Shown here: one piece after another, positions 10,691-18,213 of the stretch
How positions within the stretch are numbered: the stretch's first letter is position 1
Layout: each line of letters opens with the position of its first letter
Source of the DNA: Frateuria_A sp035695185
GTDB lineage: Bacteria; Pseudomonadota; Gammaproteobacteria; Xanthomonadales; Rhodanobacteraceae
DNA length: 26,483 nucleotides
Assembly (NCBI RefSeq): GCF_035695185.1
Contig: NZ_DASSES010000046.1
Coordinates: forward strand, 1-26,483
Direction of reading: 5' to 3'
Made by a program: the position numbers and the translations under genes
The notes under the pieces: generated by a model
The model's database searches: none
What the model was told of the DNA's origin: nothing
Seen by the model: the letters and a program-made list of their open reading frames with translations, nothing else

Positions 10691-11566
10691 ATGACCCACG
10701 CCCCCGCCCCCAGCACCGTGCACCTGCCCCCGGGCGACTGGACGACCGCGCTCGACGGCCTTTGCGCCTGCTTCCCGCGCATTGCCCGCGCGCAGTGGCT
10801 GGACCGGGTGCGCCGTGGCCGCGTGCTGGACGCCCGCGACACGCCGATCGACGAGCACACGCCCTACCGCCCCGGCATGAAGCTGCGGTACTTCCGCGAG
10901 GTGGAGAACGAGCCGGTGATCCCCGGCGAGGAGGTGGTCCTGCATGCCGACGAGCACCTGGTGGTGGCCGACAAGCCGCACTTCCTGCCGGTGCTCCCGG
11001 CCGGCGGCTACGTGCAGCAGACCCTGCTGGCGCGGCTCGTTCGGCGGCTGGACAACCCGGCGCTGGTGCCGCTGCACCGGCTCGATCGCGAGACCGCCGG
11101 GCTGGTGCTGTTCTCGGCGCGGCCGGCCACGCGCGACGCCTATCTCGCGCTTTTCCGGGAGCGGCGCATCGCCAAGCGTTACGAGGCGCTGGCCGCGCCG
11201 CTGCCGGAGCTGGCCTTCCCGCACGTGCGCCGCTCGCGGCTGGAGGCGGGCGAGCCGTTCTTCCGCATGCGGGAAGGGGAGGGCGAGGCCAACAGCGAAA
11301 CGCGCGTGGAGGTGATCGAGCGCGGCGCGTCGCTGTGGCGCTACGCGCTCGAGCCACATACCGGACGCAAGCACCAGCTGCGCGTGCACATGGCGGCGCT
11401 CGGCGCGCCGATCCGCAACGACCGGTTGTATCCGCGGCTGCAGCCCCGTGGCGTCGAGGACTTCGGTCGGCCGCTGCAGCTGCTGGCGCGCGGGCTGGCG
11501 TTCGTCGATCCGCTGAACGGGCAGGTGCGGGAGTTCAACAGCAGCCTGTCGCTCGATCCCTTGTAG
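10691..11566 (+). CDS. RluA-family RNA pseudouridine synthase
   Basis: This 291-residue cytoplasmic enzyme is predicted to convert uridine to pseudouridine in 23S rRNA or tRNA. The catalytic motif HRLDRETAGLVLFS gives Asp132 as nucleophile. HTGRKHQLRVHMAALGAPI near residue 225 is the conserved RluA block, with DRLYP after it. An N-terminal S4-like segment (about 15-70, with ARAQWLDRVRRGRVL) resembles the RNA-binding part of some family members. The target base cannot be told from the sequence. Upstream, a -10-like TAAGCT six bases before the ATG suggests leaderless translation, and no Shine-Dalgarno sequence is visible. The TAG stop is the first part of the REP element at 11563. Confidence 0.92.
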   Translation: MTHAPAPSTVHLPPGDWTTALDGLCACFPRIARAQWLDRVRRGRVLDARDTPIDEHTPYRPGMKLRYFREVENEPVIPGEEVVLHADEHLVVADKPHFLPVLPAGGYVQQTLLARLVRRLDNPALVPLHRLDRETAGLVLFSARPATRDAYLALFRERRIAKRYEALAAPLPELAFPHVRRSRLEAGEPFFRMREGEGEANSETRVEVIERGASLWRYALEPHTGRKHQLRVHMAALGAPIRNDRLYPRLQPRGVEDFGRPLQLLARGLAFVDPLNGQVREFNSSLSLDPL

Positions 11567-11622
11567 GAGTGCACCCGTGCGGCAGCGGCATGCGCCGTGG
11601 TCGCGCGGGGGAGCGCGCCTAC
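11563..11622. repeat. REP-like inverted repeat supplying both stop codons at the second convergent junction
   Basis: GTAGGAGTGC (11563-11572) and GCGCGCCTAC (11613-11622) are inverted ends matching at 8 of 10 positions, with GC-rich sequence between. TAG at 11564-11566 ends the pseudouridine synthase, and the complementary TAG at 11619-11621 ends the response regulator. The layout is the same as at 9431-9505 but with a different loop. Confidence 0.75.
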
Positions 11623-12284
11623 AAGACGCGGGTGGGCTCGCCCAGGTCGAGCGAACGCAGCAGCAATCCGGCCTGGGTGCGGTTGCGCACGCCCAGCTTC
11701 TCGAAAATGGCGGTCACGTGGGCCTTGACCGTGCGTTCCTGGATCGCCAGGCGATCGGCGATCTGCTTGTTGAGCAGGCCTTCGCCGATCAGCGCCAGCA
11801 CGCGGTACTGCTGCTCCGTCAGGCGCGCCAGGCGGGCGGCGAGGTCGGTGTCCCGCGGGTCGGGGGCGAGCGTTTCGACCGCCCTGGCGAGGTCCGGCGG
11901 GATCCAGGTGCCGCAATCGAGGACGGCGCGGATCGCTTCGCCGATCTGCGCCGGACTGGCGCTCTTGGGGATGAAGCCCGCGGCGCCGTGGTCGAGCACG
12001 CGCCGCACCGTGCGCGGTTCGTCGTGCGCCGAGACGACCAGCACCGCCACGCCCGGATGCTGGCCGCGCAATGCGGCCAGGCCGGACAGGCCCTGGCTGC
12101 CGGGCATGTGCAGGTCGAGCAGCACGAGATCGGTGTCGGGCGCCGCGGTGAGCGCGGCGAGGACATCGGCAAGGTCGGCCGCCTCACTGACGGCGCAGCC
12201 GTGCACGCAGGCGATCGCCGCCTGCCGCAGCGCGGCGCGGAACAGCGGATGGTCGTCGGCGATCAGCAGGGAAGGCATGGCCAT
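11619..12284 (-). CDS. LuxR/NarL-type response regulator (CrbR/ErdR-like candidate)
   Basis: This 221-residue cytoplasmic transcription regulator has an N-terminal receiver (about 5-120): acidic pocket Asp10/Asp11, phospho-acceptor Asp57 in VLLDLHMPG and the lysine of GFIPKSA. A C-terminal LuxR-type helix-turn-helix follows (about 155-210, LTEQQYRVLALIGEGLLNKQIADRL then RTVKAHVTAIFEKLGVRNRTQA). The SSF-domain hybrid kinase at 6129-9434 is the closest plausible partner, as in CrbS/CrbR and MxtR/ErdR, though three unrelated genes separate them. The ATG at 12284 is preceded by no clear ribosome site; a second ATG at 12278 is an equally good start. It is divergent from the 3HB-oligomer hydrolase, whose promoter region it may control. 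The stop lies in a REP element. Confidence 0.9.
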   Translation of the reverse strand: MAMPSLLIADDHPLFRAALRQAAIACVHGCAVSEAADLADVLAALTAAPDTDLVLLDLHMPGSQGLSGLAALRGQHPGVAVLVVSAHDEPRTVRRVLDHGAAGFIPKSASPAQIGEAIRAVLDCGTWIPPDLARAVETLAPDPRDTDLAARLARLTEQQYRVLALIGEGLLNKQIADRLAIQERTVKAHVTAIFEKLGVRNRTQAGLLLRSLDLGEPTRVL

Positions 12285-12325
12285 GCAAAGTAGCGGGCGC
12301 GCGCCTTCGCGTCGAGTTCACTCCC

Positions 12326-12420
12326 CTGTGGGAGCGAGCCCGGCGCGATCGCCCGTGGTGGGGCCGCGCCATCCCGGTCCCCGCGCCACGCCTGCGATCG
12401 CGCACAAGGCGTGCGCCTAC
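12326..12420. repeat. Degenerate REP-like element between response regulator and oligomer hydrolase
   Basis: The left end GTGGGAGCGAGCCC and right end GTGCGCCTAC are imperfect inverted copies of the GTAGGAGCGC family. An inner pair (GCGCGATCGC near 12343 and GCGATCGCGC near 12394) can extend the stem. Unlike the two convergent copies, this one sits between divergent genes. It ends directly before the shared ACCTTCGTAC core of the hydrolase promoter. Confidence 0.55.
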
Positions 12421-12432
12421 CGACCTTCGTAC
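12421..12432. promoter_or_regulatory. Second copy of the dyad core found at 2431-2442
   Basis: ACCTTCGTAC (12423-12432) is the exact inverse of GTACGAAGGT in the permease/receptor dyad. Its centre is about 33 bases from the predicted -10 at 12457-12462, against 34 and 34 bases in the other two promoters. The outer arms of the dyad are not conserved here. Confidence 0.4.
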
Positions 12433-12456
12433 GATGGCAGCTGCGCGCGCGCTTGC

Positions 12457-12462
12457 TAAGGT
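12457..12462 (+). promoter_or_regulatory. Putative extended -10 box giving a leaderless mRNA for the oligomer hydrolase
   Basis: TGC precedes TAAGGT, which is followed by six bases (GCCCGG) and the ATG at 12469. Transcription would begin at about the start codon. The spacing is identical to that at 10679-10691. Confidence 0.4.
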
Positions 12463-12468
12463 GCCCGG

Positions 12469-14301
12469 ATGAACGCGTTCCTGAAGCGCCTGACCCTGTT
12501 GCTGGTGCCGGCCCTGGCCGGCGGTGCCGCTCACGCCGCGGCGGTGGAGCCTGCCATGTCCTCCCTCGATTTCGTGCCGGGCGAAGTGCGCGTCACCGCG
12601 CACCGCGACCATGACGACCTGCTCAGTGCCGGGCTGGGCCTTGCCGGCCTTGCCGGGGCGCCGGTGCCGTTCGCCGACCCGGCCCATCCGACCGCGGAGG
12701 AGTTGCGCCGCCGCGCGATCCAGATGAGCTGGAAAGGCATCGCCGACCTCGGCCCACTGGGCGGTTATGGCCAGGCCTATGGGCGCGTGCCCGCCGTGCC
12801 CGGGCGGGAGTACCAGGCCTTCGCCTGGATTCCAGGCGCGCACCAGCCCCATCGCGTGCTGCTGCAGGCGCCGGACGGATTCGACAGGGACCGGCGCTGC
12901 CTGGTGGTCACCGCCTCGTCCGGATCGCGTGGCATCTACGGCGCGATCGCGCTGGCCGGTGCCTGGGGCCTGCCCAGGGGCTGCGCGGTGGCCTACACCG
13001 ACAAGGGCGCCGGCAGCGGCTTCTTCGACTACGCCGACGACAGCGGCGTGGCGCTGGATGGCCGGCGTGCCAGGCGCGGCGAGGCACCACTGGAATTTAC
13101 CCCGCCCCCCGCGCCGGGCGGTGCGGGCATCGCCGTCAAGCACCTGCACTCGGGCGACAATCCGGAGGCCGACTGGGGGCGCCACGTGCTGCAGGCGGCG
13201 CGTTTCGGGCTGGCCATGCTCGATCGCGCCTATCCGGAGCTGGCGCCGTTCACGCCGCAGAACACCCGCATCATCGCCACCGGCCTCTCCAACGGCGGCG
13301 GCGCCGTGCTGCAGGCCGCCGGCCTGGACGACGAGCGCCTGCTCGACGGCGTCGTCGCGCTGGAGCCCAACGTGCAACTGGCGGGGCGGGGTCGCAAGCT
13401 CTACGACTACGTCACCGAGGCGGCGATCTGGCTGCCCTGCGCGCTGACCGACCCGCGTTTCGACGCGGTGCCGTTCGCCCGCGCGCCGATGACCGGGGGG
13501 TGGCCGCAGCGTTGCGCCAGCCTGCATGCGCAGGGCCAGGTCCAGGCCGGCACGCCCGCGGCGCAGGCGGCCGAGGCCTACGAGCGCCTGCGCGCGTCGG
13601 GCTGGACCGATGCGGCCATGCAGGTGGCCGCCACGACGACCGCGTTCGACCTGTGGCGCGCGATCGCTGCCGGATACGCCTCGGCCTATCTGCGCCGCGG
13701 CCCGGCCGACATGCCCTGCGGTTTCGGCTATGCGGCGGCCAGGGCGGACGGTACGCCCGGCGTGGGCGATGCGGCCACGCGCGCGGCCTGGTGGTCGGAC
13801 AGCGCCGGCATCCCGCCCGGCAACGGCATCGGCCTGTTCGGCGGCACGGACGGTTCGGCCGATCCGACGCTGGCAGGCGAGCAATGCCTGCGCGCGCTGT
13901 GGGAGGGGGATGGCGCCACCGCCCGGGCACTGCATGCGGGCGTCGAGGCGACCGTCGCGCGCCTGCCGCGCGCGGACCTGCCGCTGTGGGTGGTGCACGG
14001 TGCCGACGACGGCCTGCTGCCGACCGCCTTCACCTCCGAGCCCTACGTCGCCTGGCTGCGTGCCGAAGGCCGCCACCCGCTGTACTGGAAGGTGCCGCAC
14101 GCGCAGCACTTCGATGCCTTCCTGCCGTTGCCGGGCTTCGGCGAGCGCCACCTGCCGCTGCTGCCGTACGGCTATGCCGCGCTGGACCGTCTGTGGGCGC
14201 ACCTGTACGGCAACGCGCCGTGGCCGACCGACATCGCCACGCCCGTGGGGCATCCGCGCGGCGCGCAGGCACTCACGCGGGCGGCGCTCGACCTGGAGTA
14301 G
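12469..14301 (+). CDS. Secreted D-(-)-3-hydroxybutyrate oligomer hydrolase
   Basis: This 610-residue exported protein is predicted to cleave 3-hydroxybutyrate oligomers, released by PHB depolymerase, to monomers. A signal peptide covers about residues 1-24 (MNAFLKRLTLLLVPALAGGAAHA). Family segments include ASSGSRGIYGAIALAGAWG and RGCAVAYTDKGAGSGFFD (about 150-190) and the serine motif GLSNGGGAVLQAAG with Ser274. LDGVVALEPNVQ follows the serine motif. Candidate acid and histidine residues are in VVHGADDGLLP and VPHAQHFDAFLPLPGFG near the C-terminus. These match the 3HB-oligomer hydrolase family, in which known members are around 600-700 residues. The start is set by the signal peptide and the -10 box six bases upstream. 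It is followed after 74 bases by the LacI-type gene, which belongs functionally to the next locus. Confidence 0.88.
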   Translation: MNAFLKRLTLLLVPALAGGAAHAAAVEPAMSSLDFVPGEVRVTAHRDHDDLLSAGLGLAGLAGAPVPFADPAHPTAEELRRRAIQMSWKGIADLGPLGGYGQAYGRVPAVPGREYQAFAWIPGAHQPHRVLLQAPDGFDRDRRCLVVTASSGSRGIYGAIALAGAWGLPRGCAVAYTDKGAGSGFFDYADDSGVALDGRRARRGEAPLEFTPPPAPGGAGIAVKHLHSGDNPEADWGRHVLQAARFGLAMLDRAYPELAPFTPQNTRIIATGLSNGGGAVLQAAGLDDERLLDGVVALEPNVQLAGRGRKLYDYVTEAAIWLPCALTDPRFDAVPFARAPMTGGWPQRCASLHAQGQVQAGTPAAQAAEAYERLRASGWTDAAMQVAATTTAFDLWRAIAAGYASAYLRRGPADMPCGFGYAAARADGTPGVGDAATRAAWWSDSAGIPPGNGIGLFGGTDGSADPTLAGEQCLRALWEGDGATARALHAGVEATVARLPRADLPLWVVHGADDGLLPTAFTSEPYVAWLRAEGRHPLYWKVPHAQHFDAFLPLPGFGERHLPLLPYGYAALDRLWAHLYGNAPWPTDIATPVGHPRGAQALTRAALDLE

Positions 14302-14336
14302 CCGTCGGCGCGCTTGTGCGCGGCCGGCACAGCACG

Positions 14337-14342
14337 CATAGT
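14337..14342 (+). promoter_or_regulatory. Putative -10 box for the LacI-type regulator
   Basis: CATAGT followed by CGGGCGCC resembles the other GC-rich-discriminator promoters in this window. It would give a leader of about 27 bases before the ATG at 14376. The 74-base gap shows only a weak GCGCGC-type hairpin besides this. Confidence 0.3.
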
Positions 14343-14375
14343 CGGGCGCCATCAGCTGTCGAAGCAGGACGCGCC

Positions 14376-15425
14376 ATGCGGGTTCGCCTGGAAGATGTGG
14401 CACGCGCCGCGGGGGTGTCGCCCAAGACCGTCTCCCGCGTGCTCAACGATGAAGCGAACGTGCGTGCGCCCACGCGCGAGAAGGTGCTGGCGGCGATGGC
14501 GGCGATGGACTATCGCCCGCACCAGTCGGCACGCAGCCTGGCGAGCAACCGCTCGTTCCTGATCGCGATGCTCTACGACAATCCCTCGTCGAACTACCTC
14601 ACCGAGATCCAGGCCGGCGTGCTCGAGGCCTGCGACCTGCACCACTACAGCATGATGGTGCGGCCGCTGCACATGGAGGAGGCGGATTTCGTCGAGCGCG
14701 TCGACCGGCTGATCTCGCACCATCGTCCCGACGGCCTGGTGCTGACCCCGCCGATCACCGACCACCCCGCGCTGCTGCAGCGCCTGCACGAGCGGCGCGT
14801 GCTCTACGCCAGCGTCTCCCCGATCGACCATGCGGGCACGATCGGCGCCTTCATCGACGAGCCCGAAGCAGCGCGCCGGATGATGGCGACCTTGCTGGCG
14901 CTGGGGCACCGGCGCATCGCGCACGTCATCGGCCACCCCGATCACGGCGCCAGCCAGTGGCGGCTGGCCGGGTACCGGGCGGCGCTGGCCGAGGCCGGCC
15001 TGCCGTCCGATCCGGAGCTGGAGGTGGCGGGCGATTTCTCCTTCGGCAGCGGCGTGGCCGCGGCGCGGCGGCTGTTCTCGTTGCCGCACGGACGCGGGCC
15101 CACCGCGGTGTTCGCCGCTAACGACGACATGGCCGCCGGCGTGATCTGGGCGGCGGGCGAACATGGCCTGTCGGTGCCAGAGGACGTCTCGGTCTGCGGC
15201 TTCGACGACACGCCGATCGCCCGCCAGATCTGGCCTACGCTCACCACCATCCACCAGCCCAGCCGGGAGATGGGGCGGATCGCCGCGCTGCAGTTGCTCG
15301 ACAGCCTGCGCGGCCGTGGCCCGGGCGCGATGGTGCAGGCCCCGTTTTCGCTGGAGCTGCGGGAGTCCACCGCCCCGGCAGCCACGTGCAGGGACGACGG
15401 AGGCATTTGCTGCAAGGCGAATTGA
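14376..15425 (+). CDS. LacI-family transcriptional repressor
   Basis: This 349-residue DNA-binding regulator has an N-terminal helix-turn-helix (residues 3-25, LEDVARAAGVSPKTVSRVLN), a hinge helix ending near 60 (YRPHQSARSLAS) and a periplasmic-binding-protein-like sugar sensor domain (about 65-335, with ALGHRRIAHVIG, AVFAANDDMAAGV and VSVCGFDDTPIA). It probably represses the downstream receptor and glycosidase operon until a sugar inducer binds. A perfect 16-bp palindrome of LacI-operator type lies at 15422-15437 and contains this gene's own stop codon. The ATG at 14376 places the helix-turn-helix at the usual distance from the N-terminus and has AGGA seven bases upstream; the frame is open further upstream inside the oligomer hydrolase gene. 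The last dozen residues (CRDDGGICCKAN) look non-conserved. Confidence 0.93.
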   Translation: MRVRLEDVARAAGVSPKTVSRVLNDEANVRAPTREKVLAAMAAMDYRPHQSARSLASNRSFLIAMLYDNPSSNYLTEIQAGVLEACDLHHYSMMVRPLHMEEADFVERVDRLISHHRPDGLVLTPPITDHPALLQRLHERRVLYASVSPIDHAGTIGAFIDEPEAARRMMATLLALGHRRIAHVIGHPDHGASQWRLAGYRAALAEAGLPSDPELEVAGDFSFGSGVAAARRLFSLPHGRGPTAVFAANDDMAAGVIWAAGEHGLSVPEDVSVCGFDDTPIARQIWPTLTTIHQPSREMGRIAALQLLDSLRGRGPGAMVQAPFSLELRESTAPAATCRDDGGICCKAN

Positions 15426-15437
15426 CAGCGCTGTCAA
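15422..15437. promoter_or_regulatory. Perfect palindromic LacI-type operator overlapping the -35 of the second TonB receptor
   Basis: TTGACAGCGCTGTCAA is a perfect 16-bp palindrome with the central CG-type step typical of LacI-family operators. It contains the TGA stop of the repressor gene (15423-15425). Its first half TTGACA is also a perfect -35 hexamer; AAACAT 18 bases further is a weak -10 candidate. Repressor binding would block transcription of the receptor gene, whose start is 139 bases downstream. The remaining leader to 15576 shows nothing else clear. Confidence 0.75.
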
Positions 15438-15576
15438 AGCAGGGCAAACATGTGCGCGCTCGCGGCAAGATGCCGCAGGCGCAAGGCACACAAGCGGGGC
15501 GCAACAAAGGCGAAGCGGCAGGGCTGCTTGCGCGGTCCGAGCCGTCTGAACATCACTTATGCGGGGAGCGAAGCTG

Positions 15577-18123
15577 ATGAACAAGCACGTGCGACTGGCC
15601 TTATCCGCGGCGATTGCCGCCTGCCTCCTGCCCAGCCTTGCGCTGGCGCAGAACGACGACCAGGCGCAGGACACCGCGCCGCAAACCAACGCCGCGCCAC
15701 CGGCGAACGCCCAGGCGCAACAGCAGAAGCCCAGCGCCGCCAACGCCAAGAACCTCGAGCAGGTGGTGGTGACCGGCAATACCGCCACCGGTGGCTTGCG
15801 CAAGATCGATACCAGCTATTCGGTGACGACGGCGACCGCCGAGCAGATCCGCATGGCCAATCCCAAGAGCACGGCCGACCTGCTCAAGATCTCACCGGGC
15901 CTGTGGCCCGAGTCCACCGGCGGCCAGACCGGCGCCAACATCGAGATCGCCGGCTTCCCGGGCGGCGGCGACGCGCCGTACTTCAGCACGCAGATGATGG
16001 GCTCGCCGCTGTACGGCATGCCGACGCTGTCGTTCTTCGAGACCACCTCGATCTTCCGCCTGGACGACACCGTCGACCGCACCGAGATCGTGCAGGGCGG
16101 CCCGTCGGTGGTGTTCGGCGACGGCCAGATCGGCGCGACCGCCAACTTCATCCTCAAGCAGGGCACCGAGGTGCCTTCCGGCAGCATCGGCGTCACCTAC
16201 GGCAACGAGAACCTCAAGCGCGTCGACGGCTTCTTTGGGTTCCCGATCGCCAAGGACTGGTACGGCAGCGTCGGTGGCTTCTACCGCGACTCGGACGGCG
16301 TGCGTGATCCGCAGTTCCCCGCCGACAAGGGCGGCCAGCTCACCGGCACGCTGACCCACGACAGCGACAACGGCTCGATGACGCTGTACGCGCGCTACCT
16401 GGACGACAAGAACCAGTTCATCACGCCGATTCCGCTGCTGCAGAGCGGCACGGACAACTTCCACGCCTATCCGGGCTTCGATCCGCTGACCGACACCTAC
16501 AACAGCAAGTACATCCAGCACGTGAACCTTCCCGGCTACCCGGGCGGCGGTACCAGCGCCGACCTCGCCGACGGCCGCGGCGCGAAGTTCGCCTTCTTCG
16601 GCGGCAACTTCGACTACGACCTGGGCAACGGCTGGAACCTGTCGGACAAGTTCCTGGTCGACGGCGGCGACGTCGACACCAATGCGCTGTTCTCGGGCAC
16701 CAACCCCGGCAGCCTCAACGACATGCTCTACACCGACCAGAGCGAGATCGGCGCCTTCAATCTCGCGCCGGGCTCGGCGACCGCCACCTACGTGGACGGT
16801 GGCGCGGTCGATCCCAACCAGAGCGTGATCCACCAGGGCTGGTGGTTCATCCACAAGCACCTGAAGAACATCAACAACGATTTCCGGCTGAGCAAGGAAA
16901 TCTTCGACGGCAACACGCTCACCGCCGGCCTGTACCTGGCGCACTACACGATGGACGACAAGTGGGCCCTGGGTAACCAGATGCTCATGACCAACACGCC
17001 CAACGCACGCCCGATCACAGTCAGCTATGTCGATGCCAACGGGGTCAACCAGCTGACCGACAGCCAGGGCTTCCTCGACTACGGCGGCTTCAACATCGCC
17101 CAGCACGGCACCGCCAACAACAAGGCGTTCTACCTGTCGGACATCTGGCGCGTCGGCAAATGGTTGATCGACCTCTCCGGCCGCGTCGAAAACCAGAATG
17201 CCGTCAACAACGTCTGCAACCTGACCAACGTCAACCTGGACGGCAACGACAGCACGATCTACGACAACTCGGTGCCGGTGTGCGACGGCACGTTCGCGCA
17301 TACCCGCTACGACAAGACCCACCCGTCGTGGACCTTCGGCGTGAACTACGAGATCGCCGACAACATGAGCGTGTACTTCCGCGCCAACCGCGGCGCGCAC
17401 TTCGACGACTTCGACAACGGCATCCGTGGCAACACCACCGGCAATACCGCGCCGATCCAGAAGATCCAGAACTTCGAGGGCGGCTTCAAGTACCAGAGCG
17501 ATCAGTTCTACGCCGACATCACCGTGTATCACCGCCAGTTCAACGGCCTGCTTTACCAGCCGACCGACGCGGCCGGCGTGCCGAACGGGCCGCAGAGCAC
17601 CTACGGGTCCGATTCGAAGGGCGTGAACCTCAATACCGCCTGGAGCCCGATCGAGCACCTGAAGTTCCAGCTGGTCGGCAACTACCTGGACGGCCATTAC
17701 TCGCACAACCGTTCGTGCCTGCCCTACACCAACCCGGTCGCCGGCAACGGTTGCGCGAACATCAACGGCGTGCAGCTGCAGCGTCAGCCGAAGGTGCGCT
17801 ACATGTTCACGCCCAGCTACGACATCCCGTTCGGCTGGGGCGACGTGCTGGCCTTCGTGACCTTCACCCACGTCGGCGCGCACACGCAGGACATTTCCGG
17901 CCTGCAGCAGCTGGGCAGCTACCACACCTGGGACTTCGGCGTGGTCGCGAATATCCAGCAGAGCTGGCAGGTGCGCCTGCAGGGCACCAACATGACCAAC
18001 GAGCTGGGTCTCACCGAGAGCAACTCGCGCATCTTCGGTTCGGCCGCCGGCACCACCGGCGTGATCCTGGCCCGTCCGCTGGAAGGCCGCGAGGTCAACC
18101 TGCAGGTGAAGTACCTGTTCTGA
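15577..18123 (+). CDS. TonB-dependent outer-membrane receptor of the alpha-glucoside locus
   Basis: This 848-residue protein has a signal peptide (about 1-24, ending PSLALAQ). A Gln/Ala/Pro-rich spacer follows (25-58), then a TonB-box-like LEQVVVTG at 60-67 and a plug domain from about 70 to 205. The plug is atypical: the usual RGP and GG-I-N motifs read GGPSVVFGDGQIGATANFILK. The barrel ends in VNLQVKYLF with the terminal phenylalanine expected for outer-membrane insertion. The ATG at 15577 has GGGGAG eight bases upstream; an in-frame ATG at 15559 lacks this. It probably imports the glycoside, or fragments of it, that the downstream enzymes attack. Control is likely by the preceding LacI-type protein. 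A strong terminator follows 27 bases after the stop. Confidence 0.92.
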   Translation: MNKHVRLALSAAIAACLLPSLALAQNDDQAQDTAPQTNAAPPANAQAQQQKPSAANAKNLEQVVVTGNTATGGLRKIDTSYSVTTATAEQIRMANPKSTADLLKISPGLWPESTGGQTGANIEIAGFPGGGDAPYFSTQMMGSPLYGMPTLSFFETTSIFRLDDTVDRTEIVQGGPSVVFGDGQIGATANFILKQGTEVPSGSIGVTYGNENLKRVDGFFGFPIAKDWYGSVGGFYRDSDGVRDPQFPADKGGQLTGTLTHDSDNGSMTLYARYLDDKNQFITPIPLLQSGTDNFHAYPGFDPLTDTYNSKYIQHVNLPGYPGGGTSADLADGRGAKFAFFGGNFDYDLGNGWNLSDKFLVDGGDVDTNALFSGTNPGSLNDMLYTDQSEIGAFNLAPGSATATYVDGGAVDPNQSVIHQGWWFIHKHLKNINNDFRLSKEIFDGNTLTAGLYLAHYTMDDKWALGNQMLMTNTPNARPITVSYVDANGVNQLTDSQGFLDYGGFNIAQHGTANNKAFYLSDIWRVGKWLIDLSGRVENQNAVNNVCNLTNVNLDGNDSTIYDNSVPVCDGTFAHTRYDKTHPSWTFGVNYEIADNMSVYFRANRGAHFDDFDNGIRGNTTGNTAPIQKIQNFEGGFKYQSDQFYADITVYHRQFNGLLYQPTDAAGVPNGPQSTYGSDSKGVNLNTAWSPIEHLKFQLVGNYLDGHYSHNRSCLPYTNPVAGNGCANINGVQLQRQPKVRYMFTPSYDIPFGWGDVLAFVTFTHVGAHTQDISGLQQLGSYHTWDFGVVANIQQSWQVRLQGTNMTNELGLTESNSRIFGSAAGTTGVILARPLEGREVNLQVKYLF

Positions 18124-18150
18124 TGAGGATGTTCTGATTCGACCCCGGAT

Positions 18151-18191
18151 CGCCTGCGCCCGCTTCCCCGGCGGGCGCAGGCGCTTTTTTT
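18151..18191 (+). terminator. Strong intrinsic terminator between receptor and glycosidase operon
   Basis: A perfect 13-bp GC-rich stem (18151-18163 with 18171-18183) has a 7-base loop TTCCCCG. One C and seven T residues (18185-18191) follow. It begins 27 bases after the receptor stop and ends 22 bases before the first GH65 start codon. Confidence 0.93.
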
Positions 18192-18213
18192 CCGATCCAG
18201 CCGCGGAGGCGCG

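Noticed and set aside
10642..12459. A 605-codon plus-strand frame spanning the pseudouridine synthase and the response regulator.
   Set aside because: It is a shifted frame of the synthase and an antisense frame of the regulator; both real genes have clear motifs.
14350..14362. CAGCTGTC half-site upstream of the LacI-type gene as a second operator.
   Set aside because: Only one half resembles the 15422-15437 palindrome and symmetry is lacking, so autoregulation through it is not supported.
12184..14403. A 739-codon minus-strand frame opposite the 3HB-oligomer hydrolase.
   Set aside because: It shows no family motif, is antisense to a recognised enzyme and overlaps the response regulator start.
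18116..18138. Short direct repeat TGTTCTGAT around the stop of the second receptor.
   Set aside because: Nine bases repeated once beside a stop codon is most simply a small slippage duplication with no sign of function.
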